Made by a program: the position numbers and the translations under genes. The notes beneath the pieces were generated by a model that ran no database searches, was not told the origin of the DNA, and worked only from the letters and a program-made list of their open reading frames with translations. From Perkinsus olseni (lineage: Eukaryota > Perkinsozoa > Perkinsida): a stretch of 64,000 bases of DNA. Shown in pieces: positions 12,001 through 21,100 of the stretch. Within the stretch, counting starts at the first letter, position 1, and every line of letters starts with the position of its first letter. The stretch spans positions 1 to 64,000 of the forward strand of contig JABANN010000079.1 of NCBI GenBank assembly GCA_013115125.1. The letters run 5' to 3'.

Positions 12001-14750
12001 AAAGAAACCACACGGGGAACTGCAAGTTTCATCAACTCAATATGAATATTCCTACCTAGGTCACCATGACAGTTACCACACGGTATTCCAGTGGAAGCAG
12101 TAGAGCACCTCGCTACTAACCGACAGGTCTCGCGTTCAATCCCCATGCCCCCCGCCCTATCACGACAACACCCTACTGTCGACAGGGCCTTCTGCAGCAT
12201 CTTTCTCCCCATAACCGCCAACAGCAGCGCGCAATGCCTCGACTGGACCGATACCGTCACTCTGGTCACAGTACCTGTTAACATGACCGTGCCAACACTG
12301 ACACGGCAGCGGCATACACTACCCTGACTCTCTGAAGCAGCACGAGGCTGGCCGCGACTGCGACTGAGGGTTCGGTGGGGATAGTTGACAACTCGGCTGA
12401 TCTGACATGATGGAAATAAAGACGATGGTTGAGTAGAGCAGGAGATGCCTTACTTGAGAGAGCAGCACGCGTGCTGACAACCAGCAGGTCAAGGCAACAT
12501 CCATGGATATGTCATAGTCTGGTGAGGCCTGACAAGTATCCTAGCTTCACTCATGCCTCATACACTGTAGCAAGATATAGAGGGTTTCGGAACTCCGCGA
12601 AAAACTACAAAAATTTCTGATTCTCTACGCGAAATCCGTTCAAGGTGAGATTCGAAGTAGCTAGACCAAGAACACGAGTAAGCCTTCGCCAGAATCCACT
12701 GCAGCTCCTCGGACCCAAGAGTTCGCCGCACGCTCAGCGAACCACTGACTTTGTCGTCTCCGATGATGACAAGGTAAATTTGACCCTGCTGAGGGTGGCG
12801 GGAGCCTATCTCAGGCTCCCTCCCCACTCACCCGAATTTCAGCCCAAGTTTCCCGAGCTAATGGCGCGGTGTGGTTGAGAAGCAATCAAAACTTCTCACC
12901 GAAACGGACTCTGGTGGCCAAGGTGAAGGCATGCGTTCGCTAGCTCGAGGGTGTTCAGGTGAGCCCCAGGTATGTATAAGGGGACTAACGAGTGGCTCCA
13001 CGTGATCAACCGGCGAGATCAAATATCCCTGGTGAAATTCAGTTACACACAGGTCATCCGACTTCCGACGGACCTCGAGCTCTCAATAGCGGCACTCGCC
13101 GACTGGAAACGTCATCTTCGGAGTGTTTATTCCGGGATACTCGCCATATCACCGAAAATTAGGCTCGGCGTTGAGGAATTGTAAGAGTTCAAGATCGACC
13201 AAGGAGGCTCTAAACACCCTTCACTACCAATCGATCCTTCATCTCTCGCATACAAACGTTGAATTGATAATTGAACTGATCCGGAGCATGCGGGCCGCCC
13301 TGAGGGAGGACATCCTCCAGAAATGCTACAACTACGACCACAACCTACTGGTGGTAGAGCGAGCCTCGACCGATGAGCCGACAATTCAGCTGCTAGACTC
13401 GCCATGTGCCGCTGCTGGAGGTTGGCTAAAAAGAAAAACCACGTCACTTTCCGCTCCATTCAACCGGCAAGGTGAGCTGATCTGAATCATCCCAGCTTCA
13501 ACCTAAGATTCGCGACGCACGCCCGTTATTACTGGCAGCCGTTTTGACTGCAGTCCGGTCCTTTTCTCGCTGTAACTCCCTCTCGCTTCGCTCCGCCGGA
13601 GACAATTTTGAATTAACAGCATACTGAAGTGGGATTCATCAAAGCACTCCTACGCTCACTCAGTGTACTTACCAAGAGATCTGTGAGAAAGTTGGTATCC
13701 ACGATCATCACCCTCAGAAGCTCCGCGAAGCATTCAACTGAAAAGTAACACCGATGCCTGCTGTCTCCATGGCCGCTCATCCACAACTTTCAATTATGCA
13801 ACTTTTGCCCATACCACTCCATCCCCAACGAGTTCCATAATATATCTCTACCCGGCGTGATGCTAACTCACTCATACGCCCATCCTAGTACCAGTATCCT
13901 CATGCAAGCTAGAGCTGCTGTCCTTCAAGGCCGTGGCCAACAGCGACATGAGCGTACCAACTTTATGCCACTTCTTCTCCTGCAACATATCCTCATCTCG
14001 GAGTATCCTAATCGAAGCATCCACAAAGGCTTGGGGCCACTTGTATCTAACAGTACTGTTCAAAGAGGTCGCCGACAGGACAGGCAGTGATGCTACAGTT
14101 TGTAGCCTCGGACCGACAAGAGCTCTGACTCGCTAGAAGGGTCCTCGCTGTAGAATTGGGTATGACGAGCATGATGCTGATGATTGAAGTGAGCTACTTG
14201 CTTCACCAAAGTTAGTATCTGGCAAGCCAGCAAAGGTACCAATCATATTCTGATAGAAATACTGCAAAATCGCCTCCTAGTAGCAACTCTCGAACCAGCC
14301 AAGGTAGTGCAGAGCCCATATACCCGAGACCATAATAACATCATCATCCCGGATCCCCAGACCATTTCTCACCGGATGTCCGTAAGTCATGTGACCCCAA
14401 CAGACTGGGAGTTTATCACTAATCGCGGCCTCCGCTACTTTCTCCATACCACCCGACTCAACGAAGAGGCAGGAGCTGTCCAGACCATCAAGGACCCTGT
14501 CCACGATGAACCTGTCGAGGCCACGCGTAGAGCCTCCCCTCCCAGGCCCATCCTTTGTAGCTCACCGGCAAGCATTGGCGAACTCGTCTATGTAAGTGTT
14601 ATGCACAAAGTCGATGTAAACCGGTTCGCCTTGGTAGTTTCTAGGCCCTACTGGCTCTGAGTTGACCATCTCCTCCGCTACTGATCGTAGCGTACCATCA
14701 CTCCATGTCCGAGCAACATCTGCAACAAAACCAGTTAGTAAGATCATCGC
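1..14750 (-). CDS. HUWE1/UPL-type giant HECT E3 ubiquitin ligase (3' end off window)
   Basis: A HECT ubiquitin ligase moves ubiquitin from an E2 through a HECT cysteine onto substrates. Exons run from high to low coordinates: helical (armadillo-like) segments at about 14.7-9 kb, acidic low-complexity segments at 7.0-5.1 kb, UBM-like helices near 5.2 and 4.95 kb, and the HECT N-lobe at 1.5-0.28 kb. The pre-HECT exon (1501-1230) carries [11 protein letters not shown], close to the HUWE1 VLDFDVKRKYF signature. Acidic stretch, UBM helices and HECT in this order are the HUWE1 layout. Introns are mostly 42-53 nt with GT-AG ends, and many carry repeated cores (listed separately). The start is unresolved; exons near 14.74-14.28 kb are the furthest upstream I would assign. 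The HECT C-lobe with the catalytic cysteine is not visible in the first 280 bases. The family is sure; exact exons are not. Confidence 0.85.
413..465 (-). repeat. Family C intron (53 nt) in ligase
   Basis: Starts GTGAGAGAGGCACTTCGCTC and ends GTGCGTAG. Removing it joins HMLGKP to [14 protein letters not shown], confirming the splice. Confidence 0.85.
636..700 (-). repeat. Family A core in ligase intron
   Basis: Minus strand reads CGCAGGTTCGATCCCCGG followed by a T-rich tail ending TTATTTCAG; the next exon begins GTGGTAACTGCTCGAC ([11 protein letters not shown]). The donor upstream is not fixed. Confidence 0.7.
2246..2292 (-). repeat. Family B intron (47 nt) in ligase
   Basis: GTAAGTTCGAGGGAATTTCG ... 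GAGGTAG. Core in sense orientation. Confidence 0.8.
2755..2805 (-). repeat. Family A intron (51 nt) in ligase
   Basis: Minus strand: GTAAGGTCCCGGGTTCGATT, then CCCACGCCTGACATTTTC, ending ATCAACAG. T-arm core in sense orientation. Confidence 0.85.
2977..3020 (-). repeat. Family A intron (44 nt), antisense core
   Basis: Minus strand GTAGGAAAAAATGCCTTCGC ... ATACCTCAG. On the plus strand the core is GGGTTCGATCCCCAGCG followed by GGCATTTTTTCC. Confidence 0.8.
4703..5290 (-). other. UBM-like (DUF4414) helices of the ligase
   Basis: Two adjacent exons encode [26 protein letters not shown] (about 5290-5200) and [15 protein letters not shown]...[20 protein letters not shown] (5000-4860). The FLxxLPxxxREE pattern repeated here is that of the ubiquitin-binding helices upstream of the HECT domain in HUWE1. 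Between them lies a Gln/Glu-rich stretch encoded by CTG/CTC-type repeats on the plus strand. Confidence 0.75.
5291..7046 (-). other. Acidic, low-complexity region of the ligase with trinucleotide runs
   Basis: Two exons (6171-5291 and 7046-6387) encode long Glu/Asp-rich tracts mixed with Ala, Gln and Ser runs, including an eight-alanine run from GCT/GCA-type repeats near 6680-6700. HUWE1 has an acidic disordered region in the same place. Runs are likely length-polymorphic. The family B core sequence also occurs at 6901-6916, but here it sits in what reads as open frame, so I do not call it an intron. Confidence 0.7.
7050..7102 (-). repeat. Family C intron (53 nt) in ligase
   Basis: Minus strand GTAGTGGGCGTCGGTGTGC, core CTTCGCTCCGCTG, end TTTTGTTAG. 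Confidence 0.8.
7293..7354 (-). repeat. Family C intron (62 nt) in ligase
   Basis: Minus strand GTAGGAATATCCGCTTCGCT, core CGCTTCGCTCCGCC, end AGATATAG. Confidence 0.75.
8261..8306 (-). repeat. Family B intron (46 nt) in ligase
   Basis: Minus strand GTAAGTACCGGTGAAC, core TTTTCGTGGCGCGTGACGG, end GATGTTAG. Confidence 0.82.
8527..8572 (-). repeat. Family A intron (46 nt), antisense core
   Basis: Minus strand GTAGGAGAAATGCATGGTGC ... GACATTGTCAG; plus-strand core CCGGTTCGATCCCCG then ATGCATTTCTCC. Confidence 0.8.
8940..9083 (-). repeat. Diverged 31-32 bp tandem repeat in ligase intron
   Basis: About four and a half units of the form AAAAGTYCCCAAAAATYCGAAAATTCYG are stacked here. Unit copies differ at several sites but keep spacing of 31-32 bp. 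The region lies between ligase exons and reads as repeats of an NFRNFG/FGTFRGNF type on the minus strand, most likely by chance within an intron. Confidence 0.7.
10352..10393 (-). repeat. Family B intron (42 nt) in ligase
   Basis: Minus strand GTAGGGCGGGGGAATTTCGT, core continuing GGCGCGTGACG, end CGTTTCAG. Confidence 0.85.
10553..10601 (-). repeat. Family A intron (49 nt) in ligase
   Basis: Minus strand GTGAGTTTTCGACCCGGGTT, core GGGTTCGATTCCTGG, then ATGCATTTCTCCTTAG. Confidence 0.85.
11017..11065 (-). repeat. Family A intron (about 50 nt) in ligase
   Basis: Minus strand GTGAGCTGACGGGTAGCC, core TCGCGGGTTCGAACTCC, end CCCTGCAG. Confidence 0.7.
11333..11379 (-). repeat. Family B intron (47 nt) in ligase
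   Basis: Minus strand GTATGTGCTGGGGTTGAATT, core TTTCGTGGCGCGGTGA, end TTGCGGCAG. Confidence 0.8.
11590..11636 (-). repeat. Family A intron (47 nt), antisense core
   Basis: Minus strand GTTTGTTAGAAATGCATGTC ... GTCTATCAG; plus-strand core GCAGGTTCGATCCCCGAG then ATGCATTTCT. The same tail as at 8527-8572. Confidence 0.82.
11812..11864 (-). repeat. Family A intron (53 nt), antisense core
   Basis: Minus strand GTAAGTGTCGGGTGGTAGG, core GGATTGAACCCGGGTGC, end TTGGTTCAG. Confidence 0.78.
13572..13619 (-). repeat. Family C-core segment
   Basis: Plus strand CTCGCTTCGCTCCGCCGGAG. It has GT...AG ends on both strands, so the sense of splicing is not decided; the surrounding gene is minus. Confidence 0.55.
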
Positions 14751-14949
14751 GCGGACTCATAGAGCTCTTCAGACGCACATTTTCCAGTCGATAATAGCAT
14801 CTTGACGGCTCTGACTAAGCCAGCCAAGTTAACAACAAACGTACTATTGAATACCTCTCTAGCCCCAACAGGATCATCATGAGGCTGCACCACTCAGTAA
14901 CGCTCCGGCAGCACAGTATCATTATGAAACATCTATCGAACAGTAATCC

Positions 14950-15516
14950 CTAAGAAACATTCCGAACGGTTCTGTTGTAGACGGGCTTCGAATCATGATA
15001 ATATGAAGAACCCGGAAACGAATAACTTTCTCTATCGGATGGCGTCCGCGACAAACGCTCTCTCGTCGCACTTCTTATGCGAGTAACGCAAATCATAGTT
15101 TCTTCTTCATAATCGGTGAAATACTTTTCCGGCGATAACCACAAGTCCACATAATCTACCCAGAAATCTCCAAGCGAAATTATGCCAGGCAAATTCCCCG
15201 ACAGGATTGCCCAACCACCAACGGCAATAGCACCAGAAAGGAACGATGCACTCGAAAATTCACCCTGGTTCCAATGCTGCGCCCTCGTCTCACCTTCGTT
15301 GTTATTAAAATAATTATTGATCATTGACAGCATCTTGACCGAGTTGACGATAGTCCTCCTATGAGATCTCTCATTTTCCGGTGTCTGGTCTCGAAGATCC
15401 GTCATGATCTGCTCGGCCAGAGACACTCCTCGGTGTCGGGCAGCCTCTACGGTTGAAGGTGTTATCTCGACCATAGTAGTAGGGGTCGCCTCCATGACTA
15501 CTACTGCAGACGGCAA
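14950..15516 (-). CDS. Unrecognised ORF, 188 aa, single exon
   Basis: An uninterrupted minus-strand frame of 188 codons lies upstream of the ligase. It starts MPSAVVVMEATPTTMVE, is Thr/Val/Glu-rich at the start, has one modestly hydrophobic stretch in the middle (SFLSGAIAVGGWAILSG) that could be a membrane segment, and ends Arg/Ser-rich. I recognise no family. It could be a separate gene or the 5' exon of the ligase; I see no clear splice donor linking the two. Confidence 0.4.
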   Translation of the reverse strand: MPSAVVVMEATPTTMVEITPSTVEAARHRGVSLAEQIMTDLRDQTPENERSHRRTIVNSVKMLSMINNYFNNNEGETRAQHWNQGEFSSASFLSGAIAVGGWAILSGNLPGIISLGDFWVDYVDLWLSPEKYFTDYEEETMICVTRIRSATRERLSRTPSDRESYSFPGSSYYHDSKPVYNRTVRNVS

Positions 15517-16083
15517 ACGAGAAAATTCACAAATATTACTGAGAAAATGACCTGTGGGTCCAGCTAGGAATCACTCCGAGCTGCTGGTCAAGAGAGGCCG
15601 GAAAACAACATTTTTTTGAGTGAGAACTAAACTAAACGTCTGAGTCTGAGGAGACACGGGTAAAATACTAGTAAGAGTATACTAAGTCACGTCAGAGTAT
15701 CATCTGCCATTTCAGACCGTCTGACATGAAAGATTAACTTTGCCGCAGGTGAAAGGTTCATTACCGGCCCCAACCGACCAGACAACGTCAGTAGAGGGCG
15801 ACCACTTGAGGGTGGTGTAGCTACGTTAGACTATCAAGTCAGAGGCCCCGTCGTGAGCTGCAGTGTGTCGGGAGAGCACAGCTCCAGGATCCACAACCCT
15901 CTACCACACCAATCGCAACAACTCGACAAACCCCACGGGATAGTATCTGGCGCGAGGACACCTGCTCCGCGATTGCTACACGGCTGGCGTTGCGCGCATT
16001 CTGAGTAATTAATAAGCAGCGAAAAAAGGAAAATCATCATCCGAAAAAAACCAATTATTCTTTGGTTGGAAATTTTCGCGCGC

Positions 16084-16625
16084 CCGGCACAAATTTATTT
16101 TTCCGGGGCACAAATTTCTTTTGGAGGGCACAAAGAATCCTATTCAGAGCAAACTCCATTTTGGGGGCTATCCGCGTGGGGGCGCACTGTTAGTACTTCT
16201 TCTGATAGGTGTTTCCTTATAGAAGCACCTTCAGTAAAAAAACTGCGGGGTAAAACCATCGATTGCAAGGCCGAATTCAATCCACGGGTGCGTTACAAAG
16301 CTCAAGGTACGAACTGTTATACAAGGCTGGGCTGTTATACAAGGCTGGGCTGTTATACAAGGCTGGGCTGTTATACAAGGCTGGGCTGTTATACAAGGCT
16401 GGGCTGTTACAGCCGGGGCCGAGAAGAAAAAAACAATGATTACAGGGCAACCCGAAACCCGAGGTGTTACCCGGGGCTGGGCTGTTACTGAGGGAAACCC
16501 GAAACCCGAACTGTTATGCAAGGCAAGGCTGTTATACAAGTGATGACTTAACCGAGTATGCCTCGGAGGAAGAATTTGTGCCACGGGAAAAAGATTTGTG
16601 GCCCGCGCGGAAGAATTTGTGCCGG
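16084..16625. repeat. Inverted GGCACAAATT repeats flanking a minisatellite
   Basis: The sequence GGCACAAA is found three times at 16084-16135 and three times in inverse (TTTGTGCC or TTTGTGGC) at 16571-16625, with similar spacing and GC-rich spacers. The two blocks form imperfect arms around the CYTRLG minisatellite. Confidence 0.6.
16314..16410 (+). repeat. 18-bp minisatellite, five perfect units plus decayed copies
   Basis: CTGTTATACAAGGCTGGG is repeated five times without a mismatch from 16314 to 16403 and then breaks down. Decayed copies continue to about 16541 (for example at 16480 and 16516). As the unit is 18 bp, one frame reads as (CYTRLG)n, but flanking frame does not look coding. 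Confidence 0.9.
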
Positions 16626-16810
16626 AAGAAAAATGGTACGCTTGTGTCGGAAAAATTTACACGTTTGAACGTTGTAACCCGCCACATCGTTGGAGGAAAT
16701 TACGCAGTACCGTTTTATCCCAATTTGTAGAACGTTATACGGAAGAGTTAGGCGGAGATTTAGACAGACTACAGTGCGTCGTCATGGTACACTAGAACGT
16801 GCTGTGGACA

Positions 16811-16832
16811 AGTAATACTCATGAGTATTACT
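16811..16832. repeat. Perfect 22-bp palindrome
   Basis: AGTAATACTCATGAGTATTA plus CT is its own reverse complement. It is followed after one base by a second, longer palindrome. Confidence 0.9.
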
Positions 16833-16833
16833 C

Positions 16834-16884
16834 AAACTTATCAGATTCTGGTTACTCATTGAGTAACCAGAATCTGATAAGTTT
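16834..16884. repeat. Perfect 51-bp inverted repeat, 25-bp arms, 1-nt centre
   Basis: Arms start AAACTTATCAGATTCTGG and end with its reverse complement; all 25 bases pair around a single T at 16859. A perfect pairing of this length suggests recent origin or active maintenance. Confidence 0.92.
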
Positions 16885-17273
16885 TATGGAGGACTCGATA
16901 TGATCAATCTTCCAAACGATTAATATTTTGCACGCGTATTTGGTGATTGTGGTCAAATATCTCGGAAATTTTAACATGGACGTTTTACCCCATATCTTCG
17001 TACACTTCTCGCTCGCCTCTTACTCGTATACCTAGTGGTATAGGAGAAGTACATAGCAGACTCTGTGAGTAGACACGTATAGACGACATACTTTACAGAA
17101 AACAGATTTGGGGGATTCGGAACGGGGTTTTTTATACCGGATAACTCAAACGATGACAGCCGCGTTATTATAACTTTTGCACATTGGGCGAGCGAAATTC
17201 TGTCCGTGACTATTCACCGACTTCCGTGATTATTCCCTTCCACCCGCACGAGTCGCGCGATTAAAATCTTTTT

Positions 17274-17636
17274 CCTAAGGAGAAAGTATATTTTCTAAGG
17301 AAGAAATCTCGCTCGCCCTCGACATTTTTCTAAGGAGACTTTGCACTTTTCTAAGGAGACTTTGCAATTTTCTAAGGAGATTTTGCATCTTCCTAAGGAC
17401 GCTTCCCGCGCGTAACTTCACCTCTTACACACCGCAGCCTTGATTTCGATTGAGTCGGGTTTCGGGTTCACGGGGGTTTCGGTCTGTACTCCACTAAGTC
17501 TTGGTTTTCTTTTTTAACGCCTACCAGCCGAAGTCACCTTTAGCCGCTGTCTTGTACGCGCAAGTGCCGCCCGACGCGCCGGCGTATTTTCGGGCGAGCG
17601 AGATTTCTTCCTTAGACAATATACTTTCTCCTTAGG
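17274..17636. repeat. Foldback structure: 45-bp inverted arms (17274-17318 and 17592-17636)
   Basis: The left arm starts CCTAAGGAGAAAGTATATT and ends GCTCGCCC; the right arm is its reverse complement with one mismatch in 45. Weaker similarity continues outwards (CCGCACGASTCG). The inner 273 bp has the 21-bp tandem repeat. This is the form of a foldback or MITE-like element; I could not define a target-site duplication. Confidence 0.8.
17322..17402 (+). repeat. 21-bp tandem repeat TTTTCTAAGGAGACTTTGCA
   Basis: Roughly four units, each with CTAAGGA, run at 21-bp spacing; the last ones are diverged. CTAAGGA is also inside the inverted arms either side, so arms and tandem units share a core. Confidence 0.75.
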
Positions 17637-17862
17637 TTTCTGCATTTCACCCGAGTCGTGCGGCAAGACATATGCAATTGCGCGGGCGTGCGTGCTGCGC
17701 TCTCGATGAGAGCCTCTCATGAAGCGGCCATCGCATTGGTGCGATGGCTACCGCACTAACAGGTAACTGCATTGCTCCAATCGTAGCACATCAATGGAAA
17801 CATTGACGGAAGTGGAAGTTTCACTGTGGAACGACGCCATCCACCCGGCATATACGAACCAT

Positions 17863-17880
17863 GGCCGACCATGGTCGGCC
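17863..17880. repeat. 18-bp palindrome GGCCGACCATGGTCGGCC
   Basis: Perfect palindrome, overlapped by a direct repeat of GAACCATGGCC on each side (from 17856 and 17880). Confidence 0.85.
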
Positions 17881-18150
17881 GAACCATGGCCTTGTTTCAC
17901 TTGAACCATACAATATGATCCACCTTTCTCAACATGTTTCCCGCAAGAAACACTCTCCTCAGACGCTGAGGCTCAGATTGTTAGAAAGCTTTGTGAAACA
18001 AGCTATCGTGCTCAGCACAGCCGAAATCCGCAGGCTAACTTATTGGGATAGTGTTGGATCGCTCAGTATCGCGATGCAAATGATCATCGTGGTGTGTACC
18101 GCGGGCCAAATATCCAGTGGTATGATTTTGCTAGTTGAGCCTCTCCTATC

Positions 18151-21100
18151 ATGAAGATACGCTTCGGTCTCATCCAAAAGCTAGCCTCGGGCGAGAAGAT
18201 CAACAAGGTAGTGGCCCGATCGCCAAATTATGGAACAGATGAGCACGAAATTCTGGAGTTTTGTGCACCTCTCAAGTAAAGGGATGTTACTATTCAGACC
18301 GCGTCGGGTAAAGGCAAGAAGAATGGGAAAGGTCAGACGCAGCGACAGAGGAAGAAGGTCGACATGATGCCATTCAACAAGAAGTTGGCTAAAGCGGCTG
18401 AACGGAAGGAGCTTGGTAGTACGGAATCTGGATTGGAATTGGATTCCTAGTCGGGCTGAGTTTCTCTATGTTCATCTGAACTCCTTTGTGAGACCGCCTC
18501 GGGAAGCCAACACAATGAAATGATGATAACTATCTGCTTCAGGATCGGCATTGGGGATTATGAGTAGCATCAAGAAGGCAGGAGGAAGGCCCGATAAGCA
18601 TACCTACGCTAACATCATTAACACTTGCGTGCGATGTGATAATATAACAAAGGCTGAAGAGTAATGTTTCTTGGCAGTGCCGGTCGACCATTGCTCAAGA
18701 AGGGTCGTGATTCTTAGCACTGAGGTTGTATGATACAAGCGTCCAGCTGCTAGTCGAGAGCAGTTCTCTTTCCACTCGGGATCCGTCGAATCTCCGCAAG
18801 GTTTGGGTTTTAGATTCCTGGCCGAGATGCGTGATACAGTTGGACTTTCCGTGGTAAGCCATTATAGAATCTCCCTCGTCATGGGTTTCAAGCGGAAGGT
18901 CTCGCGTTCGAATTACTGGGAAGGCCCCCCTCTATTTCAGGTTCCCATGACGACTATGCTGAAGGGCTATGCCTCCGAGGGAATGAGGAGCAAGGCGCAG
19001 GGGCTTTTGGGTGAAATGATGGAGAAGACCATTGCCAATGATCGTTCTGTTAGTAATAACGGGCCTGGGGGAATCATCGGCTTTTCTGGTGAAACCGTAC
19101 AGTGCCTTTGAGATGATTGTGAAGTATCATTATATGTGTAGGGCAGCTTCAATCGACCGAATTGATTGCGATTCTCGCTAGGATTGTGGATCTTGCCACC
19201 TGGGACCACCTGACTTTTGCGTCATGCGCGTAGAGGACGAGCAGCAAGAAATGGCGGTTTTTTCATCTTTCTTCGCGGTCCGCAGGTGCGTTCCTCAGAG
19301 GCTGTTTGAGACACGGATGGTACGAGGCAGCGGTCTCGGCTTATGAAAAGGCGTGCGAGGAAGGAATTGTTGAGGATGGTATTAGGGATGGGCCTTGGAG
19401 AGAAGGATGTACTTTCAAGCTGATTACGAATCGCTCACCATTATCAGCTCGGACGGCTCACCGTCGAGCGCGGTTCATTGAGCGTTGTCGCCATGGATTG
19501 TTTGCCGTTATCATCGCTTGATGAGGGCTTTTTCCAGCTTTGAAAGCGGACTGTTAGTATTACGGGGCGTATACGGCAATTTTTTAAGACTTCCTATCGC
19601 GGTTTAGGCGCTCGCGTAACCGTTCTTGTCGTTGTTTGGTTGGAGAGTATCTTTTCAGGTTGCCGGAACGTTTACGCGAAGATACTCTCGTTGGCGGGTA
19701 GGAGCTCAGACGCTTTTGCTCTGAACGGTCTCACTGGGAGTAAGTCGCCCTCAGGGATGATAGGCCGAGCTCTTCGACGTACGCGATCTAGAACACAGCA
19801 TGTTACGCACCTCATGGTCTTCTACCATTATATATGTCGTTGGAAAACTTGCTGTCTGACATTTAGTTTTTACAAGTGATTTTGTAGCTTTTTGATCGTT
19901 CGATATTCGCGTTGTGAGCGTTGCGAGCGTTAATTACTTGTGGGTGATACACTATGACCGCTGGGAAGTGCATTAACTGAGCGGTGCTCCCATACAGGCC
20001 CTGTTCAGGCACTCTGGCGTCTGTATCAACCACTATGGCGGTAACAACTGGTGACGACAAGAAAGCGGCCGAAGCTGCTATAAAGCGAGCTGAGGCTAAG
20101 CTGAATGAAGAGGAGCGAAGCATGAAATCGGATGGGCTAAAGAGTAGTATTATTAGGTCATGAGTTGCTTCAAATTCCGTACACGAACTGCGCATGGGAT
20201 CGGTTGCCTCGTCGATCGAAGAACACAATGCTAGGCCTGCTGTTCCAGTTCACACACTCAGATAAATTTGGAGATCATTTGATTGCTGAAGCGAGACGAG
20301 ATCTGAATGCTGCTAAGAAGTTTCTGGCCAGTGATACGTCCGTTAATGTAAGCTGGGTGTATCAACGTGCCCGCTCGGCATCGAATGATACTGCCGGTGG
20401 CAAAGTCGGATTTCTTCGAGTTAGTGGAAGTCTTCCACTATCTCTTTTTCACCCTCGGGTCGGTCACCGAGAATCGCGCTAAGTACCACTGAAACTATAT
20501 ATATTCCCATATTCGGCATATTATCACACTGACGTCGGGATTGCTGTCATCCGCGGTGGCAGTTTTGGAATTTCTTCAGGAAATGTATATTTCTTTTCAA
20601 CATTACCGTTGAATCTTGTCCTCCTTTGAATTAATTTTCTTATCTAGGTAAAGCCATCCTTCGCACGATTCCTCTATCTTCCCAAGTCTACCGAAGATCA
20701 GTCCACAGAGTCACGAATCGTGGAAGGCTGGAAGGCTATCGGATTGGAACAGAGTAGGTGCTGCCAAGTGAATGTGCTTGCATGTTCTTGTGTACTAGCA
20801 CTGTGATAAATCCTCGTGCTGAATCGAAACACCTTGAGTAGCTGAGCGATAGGTTGGCGGGATCATTAATATCTCATTGCATCGGTATGGCGTCCTCTTA
20901 GTTGACGATGTGAAGGAGTTCGCCTCGAGCACTCTGCCGAAGGCGTTGGACCACGGGAAGCTGAAGATTACAGAGGAGAGCCGAGGGATGTAGTATAGGG
21001 GTCGGATTGGGTTGAAAGTATTTGGTATCGTCTCTCAAAAGCTTCTGGTCGGTCGCCGTTTTCACTCTGCGTAGCGACTCGCTAGTAGCGAGGTGAATGA

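Larger units (their letters stand above)
15520..18150. other. Gene-poor region rich in palindromes and repeats
   Basis: No reading frame here looks like protein. The stretch holds an inverted pair of GGCACAAAT repeats, an 18-bp minisatellite, two adjacent palindromes, a 45-bp inverted repeat enclosing a 21-bp tandem repeat, and a CCATGG-centred palindrome, all listed separately. It separates the minus-strand ligase region from a plus-strand gene run, so the promoters of both may lie here. Confidence 0.6.

Noticed and set aside
12558-12827. Threonyl-tRNA synthetase-like C-terminal segment ([18 protein letters not shown])
   Set aside because: Resemblance is short, both strands show plausible splice ends here, and no other synthetase exon is nearby; more likely part of the ligase helices or chance.
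16066-16491. 141-codon plus frame with CYTRLG repeats as a gene
   Set aside because: The repeat is a multiple of three so any frame stays open; flanks lack coding character.
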